Part shown: positions 1 through 8,200 of the stretch, piece after piece
Layout: every line of letters starts with the position of its first letter
How positions within the stretch are numbered: the first letter of the stretch is position 1
IMG/VR virus record: IMGVR_UViG_3300006077_000041
Coordinates: 1 to 22,816 of that record
Length of the DNA: 22,816 nt
DNA from: a virus
Strand: one strand, 5' to 3'
Notes under the pieces: generated by a model
What the model was told of the DNA's origin: nothing
What the model saw: the letters and a program-made list of their open reading frames with translations, nothing else
The model's database searches: none
Made by a program: the position numbers and the translations under genes

Positions 1-219
1 AATAGTAAAACTTCCTGAGTATAAAGGAGAATCAGCTTGAAATATTGCCTGCACAAGTGTTATTGCTTCTTCGTTCTGGTCAAAGTAAAAACCTATTACG
101 TCAACTTCGTGCAGTTCTGTTTCAATATCTATCTCATCACGCCAGCCTGCGTTATCTGCGGTGGCGTCTTTCCACTTAACAAGTATCGGCGTTCCTTTTT
201 TATATTTTGGTATTCTCAT
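1..219 (-). CDS. Small phage protein of unknown function, cut by window edge
   Basis: An ATG at 219 opens a minus-strand frame that stays open for 73 codons to base 1, so the C-terminus is missing. The start overlaps the stop of the phosphoesterase gene by one base (TAATG), which suggests translational coupling and membership of the same operon. The visible protein begins MRIPKYKKGTPILVKW and continues with a W-K-D-A segment, a G-W pair, an acidic E-I-D-I-E-T-E-L stretch and a G-F-Y-F segment. It looks like a small compact beta-rich domain. The arrangement 'G-x-P-I-x-V-x-W-x-D-A...G-W' resembles small proteins that recur in phage genomes, but no function is known to me. The plus-strand frame covering the same bases is taken to be a shadow. 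Confidence 0.7.
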   Translation of the reverse strand, partial: MRIPKYKKGTPILVKWKDATADNAGWRDEIDIETELHEVDVIGFYFDQNEEAITLVQAIFQADSPLYSGSFTI

Positions 220-1004
220 TAATAGCTTACGTGCAAGTCTTTTTTAATTCCGTCCATTCTTATTCTTGGTGCTCCTGTTTCTGCTGGTGGTAACATTTTC
301 ATTTCTGCATAAGAGTTATCATACTCGACGAATGAACCTGTATCAATGTAATGAATTCTTTTCTTTTTTAAAGTTGCTTTACCATTCCCAGATTTTGATA
401 AATAAAAAATAGCAGGCTCTCCTTCTGCTTTGAAGTGATTGTGAGCCCCCAAATAAGCGTCTGCTCCCTCAAATATTTCTCTTAATTTAGCTATCCTATT
501 TAATTTTCCTCCAGCCGTAGAGCCTCCACCCGTGGTATGATGGGCATAAAAAACATACTCAATGCGTGGTGATATACGCCCATCTTTGCGTAAATGTTTG
601 CCAATTCTGAATCTTATAACGCAGGAATAACCGCAGTAAGTAATATCTTTCATTTCGCATAAGTTCCGCAAAGGATTAAAATGTGCTCTTCTTTCGAGTC
701 TTTCAGAATGATTGCCACTTATTGCACCTATCACTCTATCTTTCACTGGATAAATTGCGTCGTAAAAAGTCTTTATTGCTTCGTTTAGGCTCATCTGTTG
801 AGTGAAAACATTTGTTGCACCATTTATTACTGCCGTATCAAATATATCCCCCATTAAGAAAATGTATGCTGTCGGATGTTCTTGCACCCATTTGATATAT
901 CCCAAGAATTTCTTCCAATTGCATTGGGGGCTTCCTAAATGGAGGTCCCCAAGTGGTATTAAATAAACCTTATCTTCTAAAACAGTTTTCTCTACTAATC
1001 TCAT
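219..1004 (-). CDS. Calcineurin-like metallophosphoesterase
   Basis: The 261-aa protein carries the dinuclear-metal motifs of the calcineurin-like phosphoesterase family in the expected order: GDLHLG (about residues 19-24), GDIFD (52-56), GNHS (97-100), an AHHTTGGG segment with a His pair (155-156) and GAHNH (186-190). It should hydrolyse a phosphomonoester or phosphodiester bond using two metal ions, but the substrate cannot be read from sequence. There is no signal peptide, so it probably acts in the host cytoplasm. It starts inside the stop of the 60-aa NrdD-like gene (ATGA) and runs into the edge gene by a TAATG junction, so all three are probably co-translated. Phages often carry such enzymes, usually with DNA-processing genes. 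Here it follows the lysis genes, so a role in nucleic-acid or nucleotide turnover is only a guess. Confidence 0.9.
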   Translation of the reverse strand: MRLVEKTVLEDKVYLIPLGDLHLGSPQCNWKKFLGYIKWVQEHPTAYIFLMGDIFDTAVINGATNVFTQQMSLNEAIKTFYDAIYPVKDRVIGAISGNHSERLERRAHFNPLRNLCEMKDITYCGYSCVIRFRIGKHLRKDGRISPRIEYVFYAHHTTGGGSTAGGKLNRIAKLREIFEGADAYLGAHNHFKAEGEPAIFYLSKSGNGKATLKKKRIHYIDTGSFVEYDNSYAEMKMLPPAETGAPRIRMDGIKKDLHVSY

Positions 1005-1183
1005 TCTGTTTTGAATGTTTTTCTCTTCTTAAATTCTTGCTGTTTTCCTCTATTCCAACTTGATACCTGTCGTAAATATCCTACGACACGACTGTAAACC
1101 TCTGTTCTCTGTCTTTTCCCTCTTGGAATTACCTTACCGTTTTCTAAAACTAAATTTCCTTTGCTATCTTCGTTGTATCTCAC
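1001..1183 (-). CDS. Stand-alone NrdD C-terminal-like small protein
   Basis: This 60-aa, very basic protein starts at GTG (1183) behind an ideal ribosome binding site, GGAGGTGATTAA. Residues of about 25-57 contain TEVYSRVVGYLRQVSSWN followed by G-K-Q-Q-E-F-K-x-R-K. That closely resembles the segment near the C-terminus of class III anaerobic ribonucleotide reductases, where a 'RxxGYLRPVxxWNxGKxxEFxxR' pattern adjoins the zinc ribbon and glycyl-radical loop. The catalytic barrel is absent, there is no cysteine anywhere in the protein, and the glycyl-radical motif is missing, so it cannot be a reductase by itself. It may be a free-standing domain that binds the host enzyme or nucleotides, or a repurposed fold. 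Its 3' end overlaps the phosphoesterase gene by four bases. The NrdD likeness is recognised by eye and has not been tested by a search. Confidence 0.75.
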   Translation of the reverse strand: MRYNEDSKGNLVLENGKVIPRGKRQRTEVYSRVVGYLRQVSSWNRGKQQEFKKRKTFKTE

Positions 1184-1196
1184 TTAATCACCTCCG

Positions 1197-1251
1197 TTTT
1201 ATTCACATTAAGAATACTTTTTATTCACAGCACGGATAAAATACTCGTGCT
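1197..1251. promoter_or_regulatory. Possible operator region: 11-bp direct repeat plus inverted repeat
   Basis: This is the longest gap in the left half of the window (1184-1293). It holds TTTTATTCACA twice, at 1197-1207 and 1219-1229, exactly 22 bp apart, which is about two helical turns. Beside them is an inverted repeat, AGCACG (1229-1234) with CGTGCT (1246-1251), around an 11-base loop. The block sits just upstream, in the minus-strand sense, of the GTG start at 1183. It could be a protein-binding site or an RNA structure controlling the last three genes. I found no convincing -35/-10 pair, and the hairpin has no U-tract. Confidence 0.3.
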
Positions 1252-1293
1252 AATTTGGCATTTAGTTGGCAACTGTTTCCATTTTGGAACAGG

Positions 1294-1647
1294 TTAGGGT
1301 TTAGGATTGTTTTCTGAACCGAGCTTGTCCCAATTATCCTTAAAAGAGTTTTTGAGGTCTGCAAGTGTGCTTTCTATTAGAGTTTTAAGTTCGCTTTCCG
1401 GTAAGTGAAGTTTTTGTGCTGCTTTCATTACTACCCATTGGTATTTTTCCTGTCCGTTCCAATCTTTATATGCTTGCTGTGCAGTTTTAATGAGGTCTGC
1501 TATCAGTTCCTTATGCTGTTCAGTATACAGTTTTGCTTTTTCTAACTTTGTCTTCTGTGCTACAAAGATTAGATTAACCATAGCAGGGATAACGACAGGC
1601 AATAAAACAGCTAACAAACTAATAATAAAAGTTTGTGTTGAAGTCAT
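1294..1647 (-). CDS. Phage holin, LL-H-like
   Basis: The 117-aa protein has one hydrophobic N-terminal segment (about residues 7-29) followed by a charged helical tail that is rich in Lys, Glu and Gln. This layout and the C-terminal pattern A-Q-Q-A-Y-K-D-W-x-G-x-E-K-Y...L-H-L-P-E-S-E-L...L-I-E resemble the LL-H family of phage holins (the Phage_holin_6 group). Such proteins sit in the cytoplasmic membrane and time the release or activation of the endolysin. The ribosome binding site AAAGGAGGTG lies inside the last codons and stop of the upstream unknown gene, so the two are coupled. It is the second hydrophobic candidate lysis protein in the region, after the XhlA-like protein. The family assignment is by pattern only. 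Confidence 0.75.
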   Translation of the reverse strand: MTSTQTFIISLLAVLLPVVIPAMVNLIFVAQKTKLEKAKLYTEQHKELIADLIKTAQQAYKDWNGQEKYQWVVMKAAQKLHLPESELKTLIESTLADLKNSFKDNWDKLGSENNPKP

Positions 1648-1648
1648 T

Positions 1649-2377
1649 TTACACCTCCTTTAAGTAGTTTTTAATAATAGCACTTCTTGGAATGTTAAAA
1701 GCATAGCTTCTTACAATCTGTCCATTGCAGTCTTCAATGGAACCTTCTGCAATATGCTTGCGCCATTCGAAGTTTTTAGACTGAATTGTGATGTCAATAT
1801 CAACATTAACAAGAGAATGTGTAGGTACTCTCTGAGTTTTACGAACCAACTTACTTGGTCTTTTCGCACGATTGTAAATCTGTTGCAATGCTCCTGCATA
1901 GAAAGATGGCTCTCTCTTAGAAGTCGAAAGATATTTAATTAGTTCATCGTAAGCGTCCCAGGTGTCTATGCTTGACAAGTGTGCTTTTTGTTTTGGTGTC
2001 AACTTATCCCATACTTCCTTATCGATAATTGATTCTGCGTTGACAATATTAGGAATTCTAACTCGTTCATATTCAGGTAAGGTTATAGTTTCATACTTTA
2101 CTTCGCCGATGTTTTTAACATCAATTAAAGCTGTGAAAGGGATTTTTAATTTCTTAATCTCAACGGGTTGGTTGTATTTTCTTATTTGCACTTCGACGGG
2201 TATAATATCTTTTGCTTTACCTCTTTTAACATCGACGTGATGTGTACTCCACAGTGATAAAGACTTCCCTGTTTTTCCGTTAGCATACAACACTGCTGCT
2301 AAATCTCTTGATACCTCTGTTGCAATTACTCCATCTTTTGTGTAGATGGTAATTTTTTCTCTTTTGCTGTTAAACAT
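1649..2377 (-). CDS. Unknown protein between endolysin and holin
   Basis: The chosen start is ATG at 2377, which overlaps the endolysin stop by one base (TGATG) and lies seven bases after an AGGAGGTG site within the end of the endolysin gene. A TTG one codon upstream is less likely. The 242-aa product has no signal peptide or membrane segment. The N-terminal half is beta-rich (KITIYTKDGVIATEV). The middle has K-L-T-P-K-Q-K-A-H-L-S-S, and the C-terminal half combines a basic stretch near R-A-K-R-P-S-K-L-V-R-K with alternating hydrophobic strands (VNVDIDITI). I do not recognise a family. Its place inside the lysis cassette could mean a role in lysis or control of lysis, or it could be an unrelated late protein carried by the operon. 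Confidence 0.75.
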   Translation of the reverse strand: MFNSKREKITIYTKDGVIATEVSRDLAAVLYANGKTGKSLSLWSTHHVDVKRGKAKDIIPVEVQIRKYNQPVEIKKLKIPFTALIDVKNIGEVKYETITLPEYERVRIPNIVNAESIIDKEVWDKLTPKQKAHLSSIDTWDAYDELIKYLSTSKREPSFYAGALQQIYNRAKRPSKLVRKTQRVPTHSLVNVDIDITIQSKNFEWRKHIAEGSIEDCNGQIVRSYAFNIPRSAIIKNYLKEV

Positions 2378-3009
2378 CAATTTTCACCTCCTATAGTGTA
2401 AGTTTTTGTTTTTCCCTCACCGACTACTGACACAGTAAGGACATCTAAGAATCTCTTAAATAAGACTGCTAACTCTTCTCTGGTTGGGTGTGTCAACCAA
2501 TATTCCGTTCCATAAGGTTTGAATACCCCTAAATCAACCATCAATTTCTTTGCTTCCTCAAATTCGTCGTCTTCTACCACTTGCTTTTTCACCTCCTCTA
2601 TAATGCTTAATAATTTCTCTGCATATTTTGGGTCTGTTGCATAATCTTTTGCAACGCATTGCACATAAGTTTTTAAGTTTTTGTCTTTTTTATATTTCTC
2701 TAAGCATTTCTTATATGAATACTTAGTCAATAGTTCTGTATGGTCTTTTATGCAGTCCTTCAAAGTTGGGTATTTTTGAAATTTTAAAACCTTTTTATAT
2801 TCTACTCCGTCTTCAAATTCTGTTGTTAAGGCGTCCACATATCCCCACTCTGGTATGTGGTACTTTATTCCGTAGATGTTGTTTGAATCTTGAATTGGTA
2901 TAATGTTCCACCCTTGTTCTAAAATAGCCTGTGCTGTGGTGAACAATGCAGGAATTCCTGTTTCTTTTTCAACTTGTCTTGCAATATTATATAGTTCTTG
3001 TATTGTCAT
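2377..3009 (-). CDS. Endolysin, glucosaminidase (GH73-like)
   Basis: The start at ATG 3009 gives an ATGA overlap with the XhlA-like gene; a longer frame beginning at 3069 lies wholly within that gene and is rejected. The 210-aa protein shows the FlgJ/LytG-type beta-N-acetylglucosaminidase pattern: TTAQAILEQGW with the likely catalytic Glu31, DSNNIYGIK (41-49), F-Q-K-Y-P-T-L (78-83) and YATDPKYAEKL (123-133). It would cut the glycan strands of host peptidoglycan. There is no signal sequence, so release depends on a holin. After residue 150 comes a short separate C-terminal part (EEAKKLMVDLGVF...PTREELAVLFKRF). Its 'V-D-L-G-V...P-T-R-E-E-L-A-V-L' pattern faintly resembles S-layer-homology-type wall-anchoring repeats and may bind the cell wall. 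The enzyme call is strong; the tail call is tentative. Confidence 0.85.
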   Translation of the reverse strand: MTIQELYNIARQVEKETGIPALFTTAQAILEQGWNIIPIQDSNNIYGIKYHIPEWGYVDALTTEFEDGVEYKKVLKFQKYPTLKDCIKDHTELLTKYSYKKCLEKYKKDKNLKTYVQCVAKDYATDPKYAEKLLSIIEEVKKQVVEDDEFEEAKKLMVDLGVFKPYGTEYWLTHPTREELAVLFKRFLDVLTVSVVGEGKTKTYTIGGEN

Positions 3010-3278
3010 TTGTGAGTTACCCAAGTAATTACAAAAGTGGCTAATGATAGGAAAGTCGCAATAAGCCACATTCTAATAGTAAGAATTTGCTTGTCTTTTT
3101 CCTTTTCGACTGTGAGTTTTGTTTCTATCTTAGTAAGCCTGTTAGAAATCTTGTCGAGTGCCTCAAAAAGTCGTTGGTGGTCGTTATGATTTTCTTGGTC
3201 AAATTCTGTAAACTGTTTTGTTAAAATATCAAGCCTTACTTTGTTTGTGATTGTCTTGTCGTGGTTTTGCATATCCAT
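3006..3278 (-). CDS. XhlA-like membrane protein of the lysis cassette
   Basis: The protein is a charged helical and probably coiled-coil region (FEALDKISNRLTKIETKL) followed by a single C-terminal hydrophobic helix (MWLIATFLSLATFVITW) and a short cationic end. This is the layout of the haemolysin XhlA family. In Bacillus phages and PBSX-like elements XhlA works with a holin to permeabilise the membrane beside the endolysin. The open frame can start at 3284, but its ATG then touches the TAGGAG ribosome binding site. ATG at 3278 has a normal six-base gap and is chosen here. It is followed directly by the endolysin through an ATGA overlap. It could function as a holin by itself or together with the LL-H-like protein. 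Confidence 0.8.
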   Translation of the reverse strand: MDMQNHDKTITNKVRLDILTKQFTEFDQENHNDHQRLFEALDKISNRLTKIETKLTVEKEKDKQILTIRMWLIATFLSLATFVITWVTHK

Positions 3279-3287
3279 AGTCATCTC

Positions 3288-3539
3288 CTAAAAGTTCATT
3301 CCGAAATTTTGTATTGTAAATGCTCCGTTGTTTTTTGTTCCTTTGAATGCTTTTTCTAATTGCTTGCCTGTATAACCGTCAAAATTATTAACATTAGAGT
3401 ATTGACTATAATATTGCGGATATGAAATATTAGGAGGAATTTGATAAGTAGGTGCAAAAACAGGCTCAACTAAAATACCACTTAATAAACCAATTGTAAA
3501 CATAACAATAATACTAATAACCATCAGTCTTTTTCTCAT
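3288..3539 (-). CDS. Small secreted or membrane-anchored protein, unknown
   Basis: The 83-aa product begins MRKRLMVISIIVMFTIGLLS, a basic start plus hydrophobic core, ending near V-F-A. It is either a signal peptide or an N-terminal anchor. The remaining 53 residues are rich in Tyr, Asn, Gln and Gly, with no charged domain that I recognise. The ribosome binding site AAAGGAG overlaps the end of the tail spike gene and has good spacing to ATG 3539. It sits at the border between the spike and the XhlA-like gene. A role at the host envelope during lysis or superinfection exclusion is possible, but nothing in the sequence proves it. Confidence 0.75.
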   Translation of the reverse strand: MRKRLMVISIIVMFTIGLLSGILVEPVFAPTYQIPPNISYPQYYSQYSNVNNFDGYTGKQLEKAFKGTKNNGAFTIQNFGMNF

Positions 3540-3549
3540 ATTGCTCCTT

Positions 3550-5181
3550 TTATGATTGTATCGTCCCGAACCCTTTCCACGTTCCAGGACTTCCAGATGT
3601 CACACATACCCAGCCTATATATCCACCAGCAGCAGGACTTGAATTCCAAACTATATCTCCTTGGTTCCAAGTTCCATCTGTTGGTGCTGCTGTTCCTGTT
3701 GTATGGAGTTGCCCCGCCAACATTATATATTTGTTACCTAAATAGGTGGGATTATTATCTCTCAAAATTTTAGCATTATCTATTGTTTGGTCTGTTCCTA
3801 TTATAAGCGTATTTGGAGCGTGGGCGTCCATATATATTGTTTTATCTGTTACATAAGCAATGCTGTTTCCACTTAAATATGTATTATATGCCCAATTTAA
3901 GTCTATACCATATTGAAAATGATTTCCTCCGTTGAAATAATTATTGATTAGTTTAACCCTACTTGTTGCAGCTCCCGAAATATTTGTATCTCCTAACTGA
4001 ACTAACCCCCCACTTACATCTGTGCTTCCTCCATATGTAAATATATTATTAACAATAACATCATTAGAGGAGTAAGGCAAATAGATGGCTTTTCCTGTTA
4101 CCATATAAAAAATATTTCCTTGTATAATACTCTCGTGTGAGGCAATATCGGAGCCAAAGAACAACCCCTCATTTGCAACAATAAAGTTGTTTCTAAAAAA
4201 CAATGTATGAATTTGCGAAATGTTGACAATGCGGTTGATTGGAGAGTGAGAATAACAATTTTCAAATACAATTGTTTCATCATTAACAGTTGAATTAAAT
4301 ATTACATTCGCAGTATCAAATATGCAGTGATAAAATTTCACTGCACCTATTACGGAACTTCCATTTGCTTCCTGAACAAGATTAATGTCTGTTGTTGCCT
4401 TTAAATGAATACCATAAAAACTGACACCGCCCTCTGTTAACTGCAACTCAAACATTGCGTCATCTGTAAAACCTGACGCCGTTTGGATTATTGGTAAAAA
4501 ATTCCGATTTAATGCATATTTTTGAAAACTTACAAATGACACGGGCGAAGTTATAATTATTTTGTGAGAAATATTAAATGTTCCCGATGGTACAAATATA
4601 GACCTTCCTGTATTAATTGCGTCTTGAATAGCATTCTCAAAAGCAGTTGTGTCATCTGTTGAACCATCACCTACAGCTCCATAATTTTTAACGTTAATAA
4701 TTATATCAATTGTGTTAACTATTTCTGTCTCTGTTTTACCTGCAATAGTTTTTCCATTCATATCGAGATTTCCACCTAACACAGGAGAAGTATCGTCTTG
4801 CACTTTTGTAATAGCACCAACCTGAGAAGCAGTGACATTGTGTGGGTTAGAAGTATTTGTAATATGTGTATTGATGTCATCGAGCATTTTCTTAGTTATA
4901 GTATTTATCATTGTTCCGTCTGTATGTGCAACTGCTGTTGTCCCTTCTTGTCCTCTATCAACTGTGAGAGTATCTGCAGAAATTGCTGTTACCCGGATAA
5001 TTTCTTTGTTAGGGTCACTTACAACATCAGGATAACTGTTTTCATCATACCATACTAAGTTAAACGGTGGAGTAGGAAGTTTAGCACCATCTCCGCTAAC
5101 TAATGTTATGGAAGTATCAGTGTCGGTATAACTTCCTGTTACTGAAACTTTGCAAAAATTCTTTGTGTCATCTAACGCCAT
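3550..5181 (-). CDS. Tail spike or fibre with pectate-lyase-like beta-helix
   Basis: The 543-aa protein starts with a beta-rich head (about residues 1-95) of the kind that attaches receptor-binding proteins to the virion (LTVDRGQEGT). A linker then holds two motifs familiar from phage fibres, INTHITNTSNPHNVTASQVG (about 103-122) and SPVLGGNLDMNGKTI (131-145). Residues 164-180 (VKNYGAVGDGSTDDTTA) are the classic opening of a pectate-lyase-3 right-handed beta-helix, which then runs to about residue 470 with the usual N- and G-rich turns. The C-terminus (near 500-540) is a small W/G-rich segment (GTWNQGDIVWNSS) seen at the end of many spikes. It probably binds, and may degrade, a host surface glycan. 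The substrate is unknown. It is the last clear structural gene before the lysis cassette. Confidence 0.88.
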   Translation of the reverse strand: MALDDTKNFCKVSVTGSYTDTDTSITLVSGDGAKLPTPPFNLVWYDENSYPDVVSDPNKEIIRVTAISADTLTVDRGQEGTTAVAHTDGTMINTITKKMLDDINTHITNTSNPHNVTASQVGAITKVQDDTSPVLGGNLDMNGKTIAGKTETEIVNTIDIIINVKNYGAVGDGSTDDTTAFENAIQDAINTGRSIFVPSGTFNISHKIIITSPVSFVSFQKYALNRNFLPIIQTASGFTDDAMFELQLTEGGVSFYGIHLKATTDINLVQEANGSSVIGAVKFYHCIFDTANVIFNSTVNDETIVFENCYSHSPINRIVNISQIHTLFFRNNFIVANEGLFFGSDIASHESIIQGNIFYMVTGKAIYLPYSSNDVIVNNIFTYGGSTDVSGGLVQLGDTNISGAATSRVKLINNYFNGGNHFQYGIDLNWAYNTYLSGNSIAYVTDKTIYMDAHAPNTLIIGTDQTIDNAKILRDNNPTYLGNKYIMLAGQLHTTGTAAPTDGTWNQGDIVWNSSPAAGGYIGWVCVTSGSPGTWKGFGTIQS

Positions 5182-5197
5182 TTTCCCTCACCCCTTT

Positions 5198-5224
5198 ATT
5201 ATATTCTTTCTGCATATAAATCAA
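5198..5224 (-). promoter_or_regulatory. Weak candidate promoter before tail spike
   Basis: On the minus strand TTGATT (5224-5219) is followed after 15 bases by a perfect TATAAT (5203-5198), in the 39-base gap before the spike gene. The spacing is shorter than ideal and the -35 box is imperfect, so this may be chance in AT-rich DNA. The GGGGTGAGGG ribosome binding site for the spike follows directly. Confidence 0.22.
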
Positions 5225-8200
5225 TAGTGGTTATTTATGTATTCCAATGAGCGTTTGTACCAACTGTTCAATTTGTTAATCTCCATTTTTTGTTTCTCTC
5301 CCGTATAACTCTTAATTATTTTGTGCAGTCGTTTTGTCCGTTCTGCCTTTAACTGTGTTAGCATTATTCGTTTCAAATAATCTCTGGAGGAACGAACATA
5401 AGTATAGCCAAAAATGTTAACTAAGACTTTTGTAAACAATTTCATATTTGTGTCTATAATCTCTTGTTGCTGTTTTGCATAACTTGTTTTGCCAGAAGAC
5501 AAGTCATCGATAGTAGCATAAAGCCTAAAAGACTGCTCAAAGAAATATTGAGTCATATCAGCGACTTGCTTAGTCCACGGGTCATTAATGTTATAAACAT
5601 AAGGCTTTGTGCTGAAAGAAGGCTTATTGGTTAAAATTTCTATCATTATTCTGTAAAAAGGCTGAATTTCCCATTTACCCACTCTGCCTATTACTTGGAT
5701 AAATGGAGAAGTCGGATTAGTTGGGTCATAACTCGTAAATCTATTCCAATATTTAATTGGCATATTTATTATATTGTTATAACCAACAACAATTTCTTTC
5801 TTCTTTCCTTTATATAGCACACTTTTTGCATACTTCCAAGCAAGAGGTCCTAAATGTTTTCCTGTAGGTTTAAATCCGAAATGCTTCATTACTTTATAAG
5901 GAATATACATTAAAGCAAAAAAGCCTAACAACGCCTTGAGAATCCTCTCTGCCTCTGCTTTTGGCACATCATTACCGGTGGCTTTTTTAATAATTGCTCT
6001 CATAGGTTCTATGAATAATGTTTTTGTCATTTCTACAGGCATTAAAATTCTGAAAGCATATACAAAGAAAATATAACTTGCAATGTCTTTGTATTTGTTC
6101 GATAAAACAGAATAATCTCCTAACGCCTCTCTTGTTATTCGTATTGCTTTTTCATCAGAATATCCCATTCTCTTAGCCTGGAGATAACCGAATGTTCTCA
6201 TAACTTTATCGCCCGTCCAAGTTGCATTTGCTAACGGGTCAACATAAGCCTTAAGCCCTTCTAACACAATATCAGGCAAATCTTTATCCTTAGTTGTAAT
6301 TGTATGGCCTGCTAACATTTCCAAAGTTTTTTTAAACTTAGAAACATCAGTTATGTGTCTTCTTGCAAATCGTGCATACTGGTCAGCTAAGACTTTCTTA
6401 GGCATTCCCTCAGGCATAGGATAAAGTCCTTTCTCTAACAGATGTAAATACAAATCATCTTTGTTTTTGACTACCTCTATTGCCTGTTTTGCCAATTTCC
6501 CATTGACTGCGGGATTAAAACTGTAAAGTCCTCTAAATAGAATTTGTGCAACATCATAGAACCATACAATATTAGGTTTAATAAACTGTGCAATTTTAGT
6601 TGTGCTTAACAATCTTGCGAACCAATTGCGAGGTTTCTGAGAGGCAATGTATTGCTCAAATGCTTGTGCAAGTGCAGGGTGAAAGAGTTTTTCTTTCAGA
6701 TACGGGTCTTTAATGCCTAATTTATAAGGACTTACCCAGCCTTGCAGTTTGAGGTCTTTGTTAGTCTTCTTAATCATTCCGTTTTTTTCAAATATCTGGT
6801 AAGTTTCTCTCATCGCTTCTTTCATAGCAGTTTCAACATAGTTTTCTGCAGTTAACTCTATAAAGTTAATATCTTTAGGCTGTAATATTTCTTTGTTGAC
6901 TAACTCTGCAAGTGTCAAGATTGACTTTCTGTGTCTATATGAAGAAGATAAAAGTTCTGTGTTCTTAAGTTTCTTAAAAAACGCTTCTCTTTCACGAGGA
7001 CTTGCACTCCAATATTTGTTTAATAATGCCTTTCTCGGCAAGTAATTCATTTTGGATATTTTCTCTCTAATCTGAGAAAGTTCATTTGCTTTTGCCAACG
7101 CCTTAGCAGTCCCTTTCTTTTCTAACTCAGCAATTTGTTCGTCTAAAAGAGTGATGTCAGCATCCTGGAATTTGCCTGTAAGTCCTTTTTTAATTTTGTA
7201 ATTTTCTAATTTCTTGTTGAGTTCTGCAAGTCGGTTGTAAAGTTTTAACTTTTCTCCTGTAAAGGCGGGTGCTTTTCCACCGTCGAACAGTATTGCCATA
7301 TCATAAGCGTCTTTTGCAGAGATAGGCGTCCAATATCCTTTCATATCTTTTTCCATTTGAGTAAGTCCTTTTTCTACAGAAGCAACAGTTTTGAACATCT
7401 GTTCACGCCATACATACCACAAATTTGTATCTTCTTGCTTTAATTTATATGCAGTCACTAAAAAATTAGCGACACTGTCTTTCATTGATTTTAGTAAGCC
7501 TAAAGAAACATTACCACTTCGTTTTGCCTCATCTTCTAATACAACATCTTTTTGAAGTGCTTCTTCAATAGAAGATTGATTTTTTGCTTGATTGTTTTTT
7601 TTTGTTTGCTCTTTTGCAACAGGTTGCGAAGACTTTGCTTGTTTAGAATATTTTTTGTCAAATAATTGCACATTATTTTTTAGTAATTTGAAGGCGTCTT
7701 GTTTTACACCCTTATATTGTTTCAATAAACTATTCAATCTTTGTTGTAGTATTTTTTGGAGTTTTTGATAATCTTCATCAACTTTTTCTTTAACATATTT
7801 TATTGTATTTTGGATAGTTTCTCCATTTACAATTAACATCCCTGTTTTAACATCAAAAGCACTATAGGGCGCATTAGGCATTATTTCTTTTCCTATAAAG
7901 AATTTTAAATTTTTGTATTTGTATAATTGAACATTTTGTACAGGAATCAATAACCATTTTGGATTAAATGCTGTCCCTCCGCCTAATGCAAAATATTGAT
8001 GAGAGGCTATTGCTTTTTCTACCTCTGCCTTTATTTCCTTATCTATCTTATCTTTTTCTGTTTCGGGAATTTCTTTATTTGTTATTTCAGAAATTACCTT
8101 AATAGTTTTCACAGGTTTTACATCTTCAGGTTTTTTAACAGTTTTTTTCCAATCATGAAACCTTACCCACTTATTACCTGATTTTACAAACGCATTAGAT

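Noticed and set aside
37-222. Plus-strand 61-aa frame at the left edge
   Set aside because: It is the shadow of the minus-strand gene that starts at 219, which has a coupled start and a protein-like sequence.
1001-1183. Functional anaerobic ribonucleotide reductase
   Set aside because: Only about 35 residues resemble the C-terminal part; the catalytic barrel, cysteines and glycyl radical site are absent.
1228-1290. Terminator after the holin gene (CTGTTCC/GGAAACAG and AGCACG/CGTGCT hairpins)
   Set aside because: Stems are short or bulged, and neither is followed by a U-tract.
3009-3069. Longer N-terminus for the endolysin
   Set aside because: The extra 20 residues lie entirely within the XhlA-like gene and lack a ribosome binding site, while ATG 3009 makes a classic ATGA overlap.
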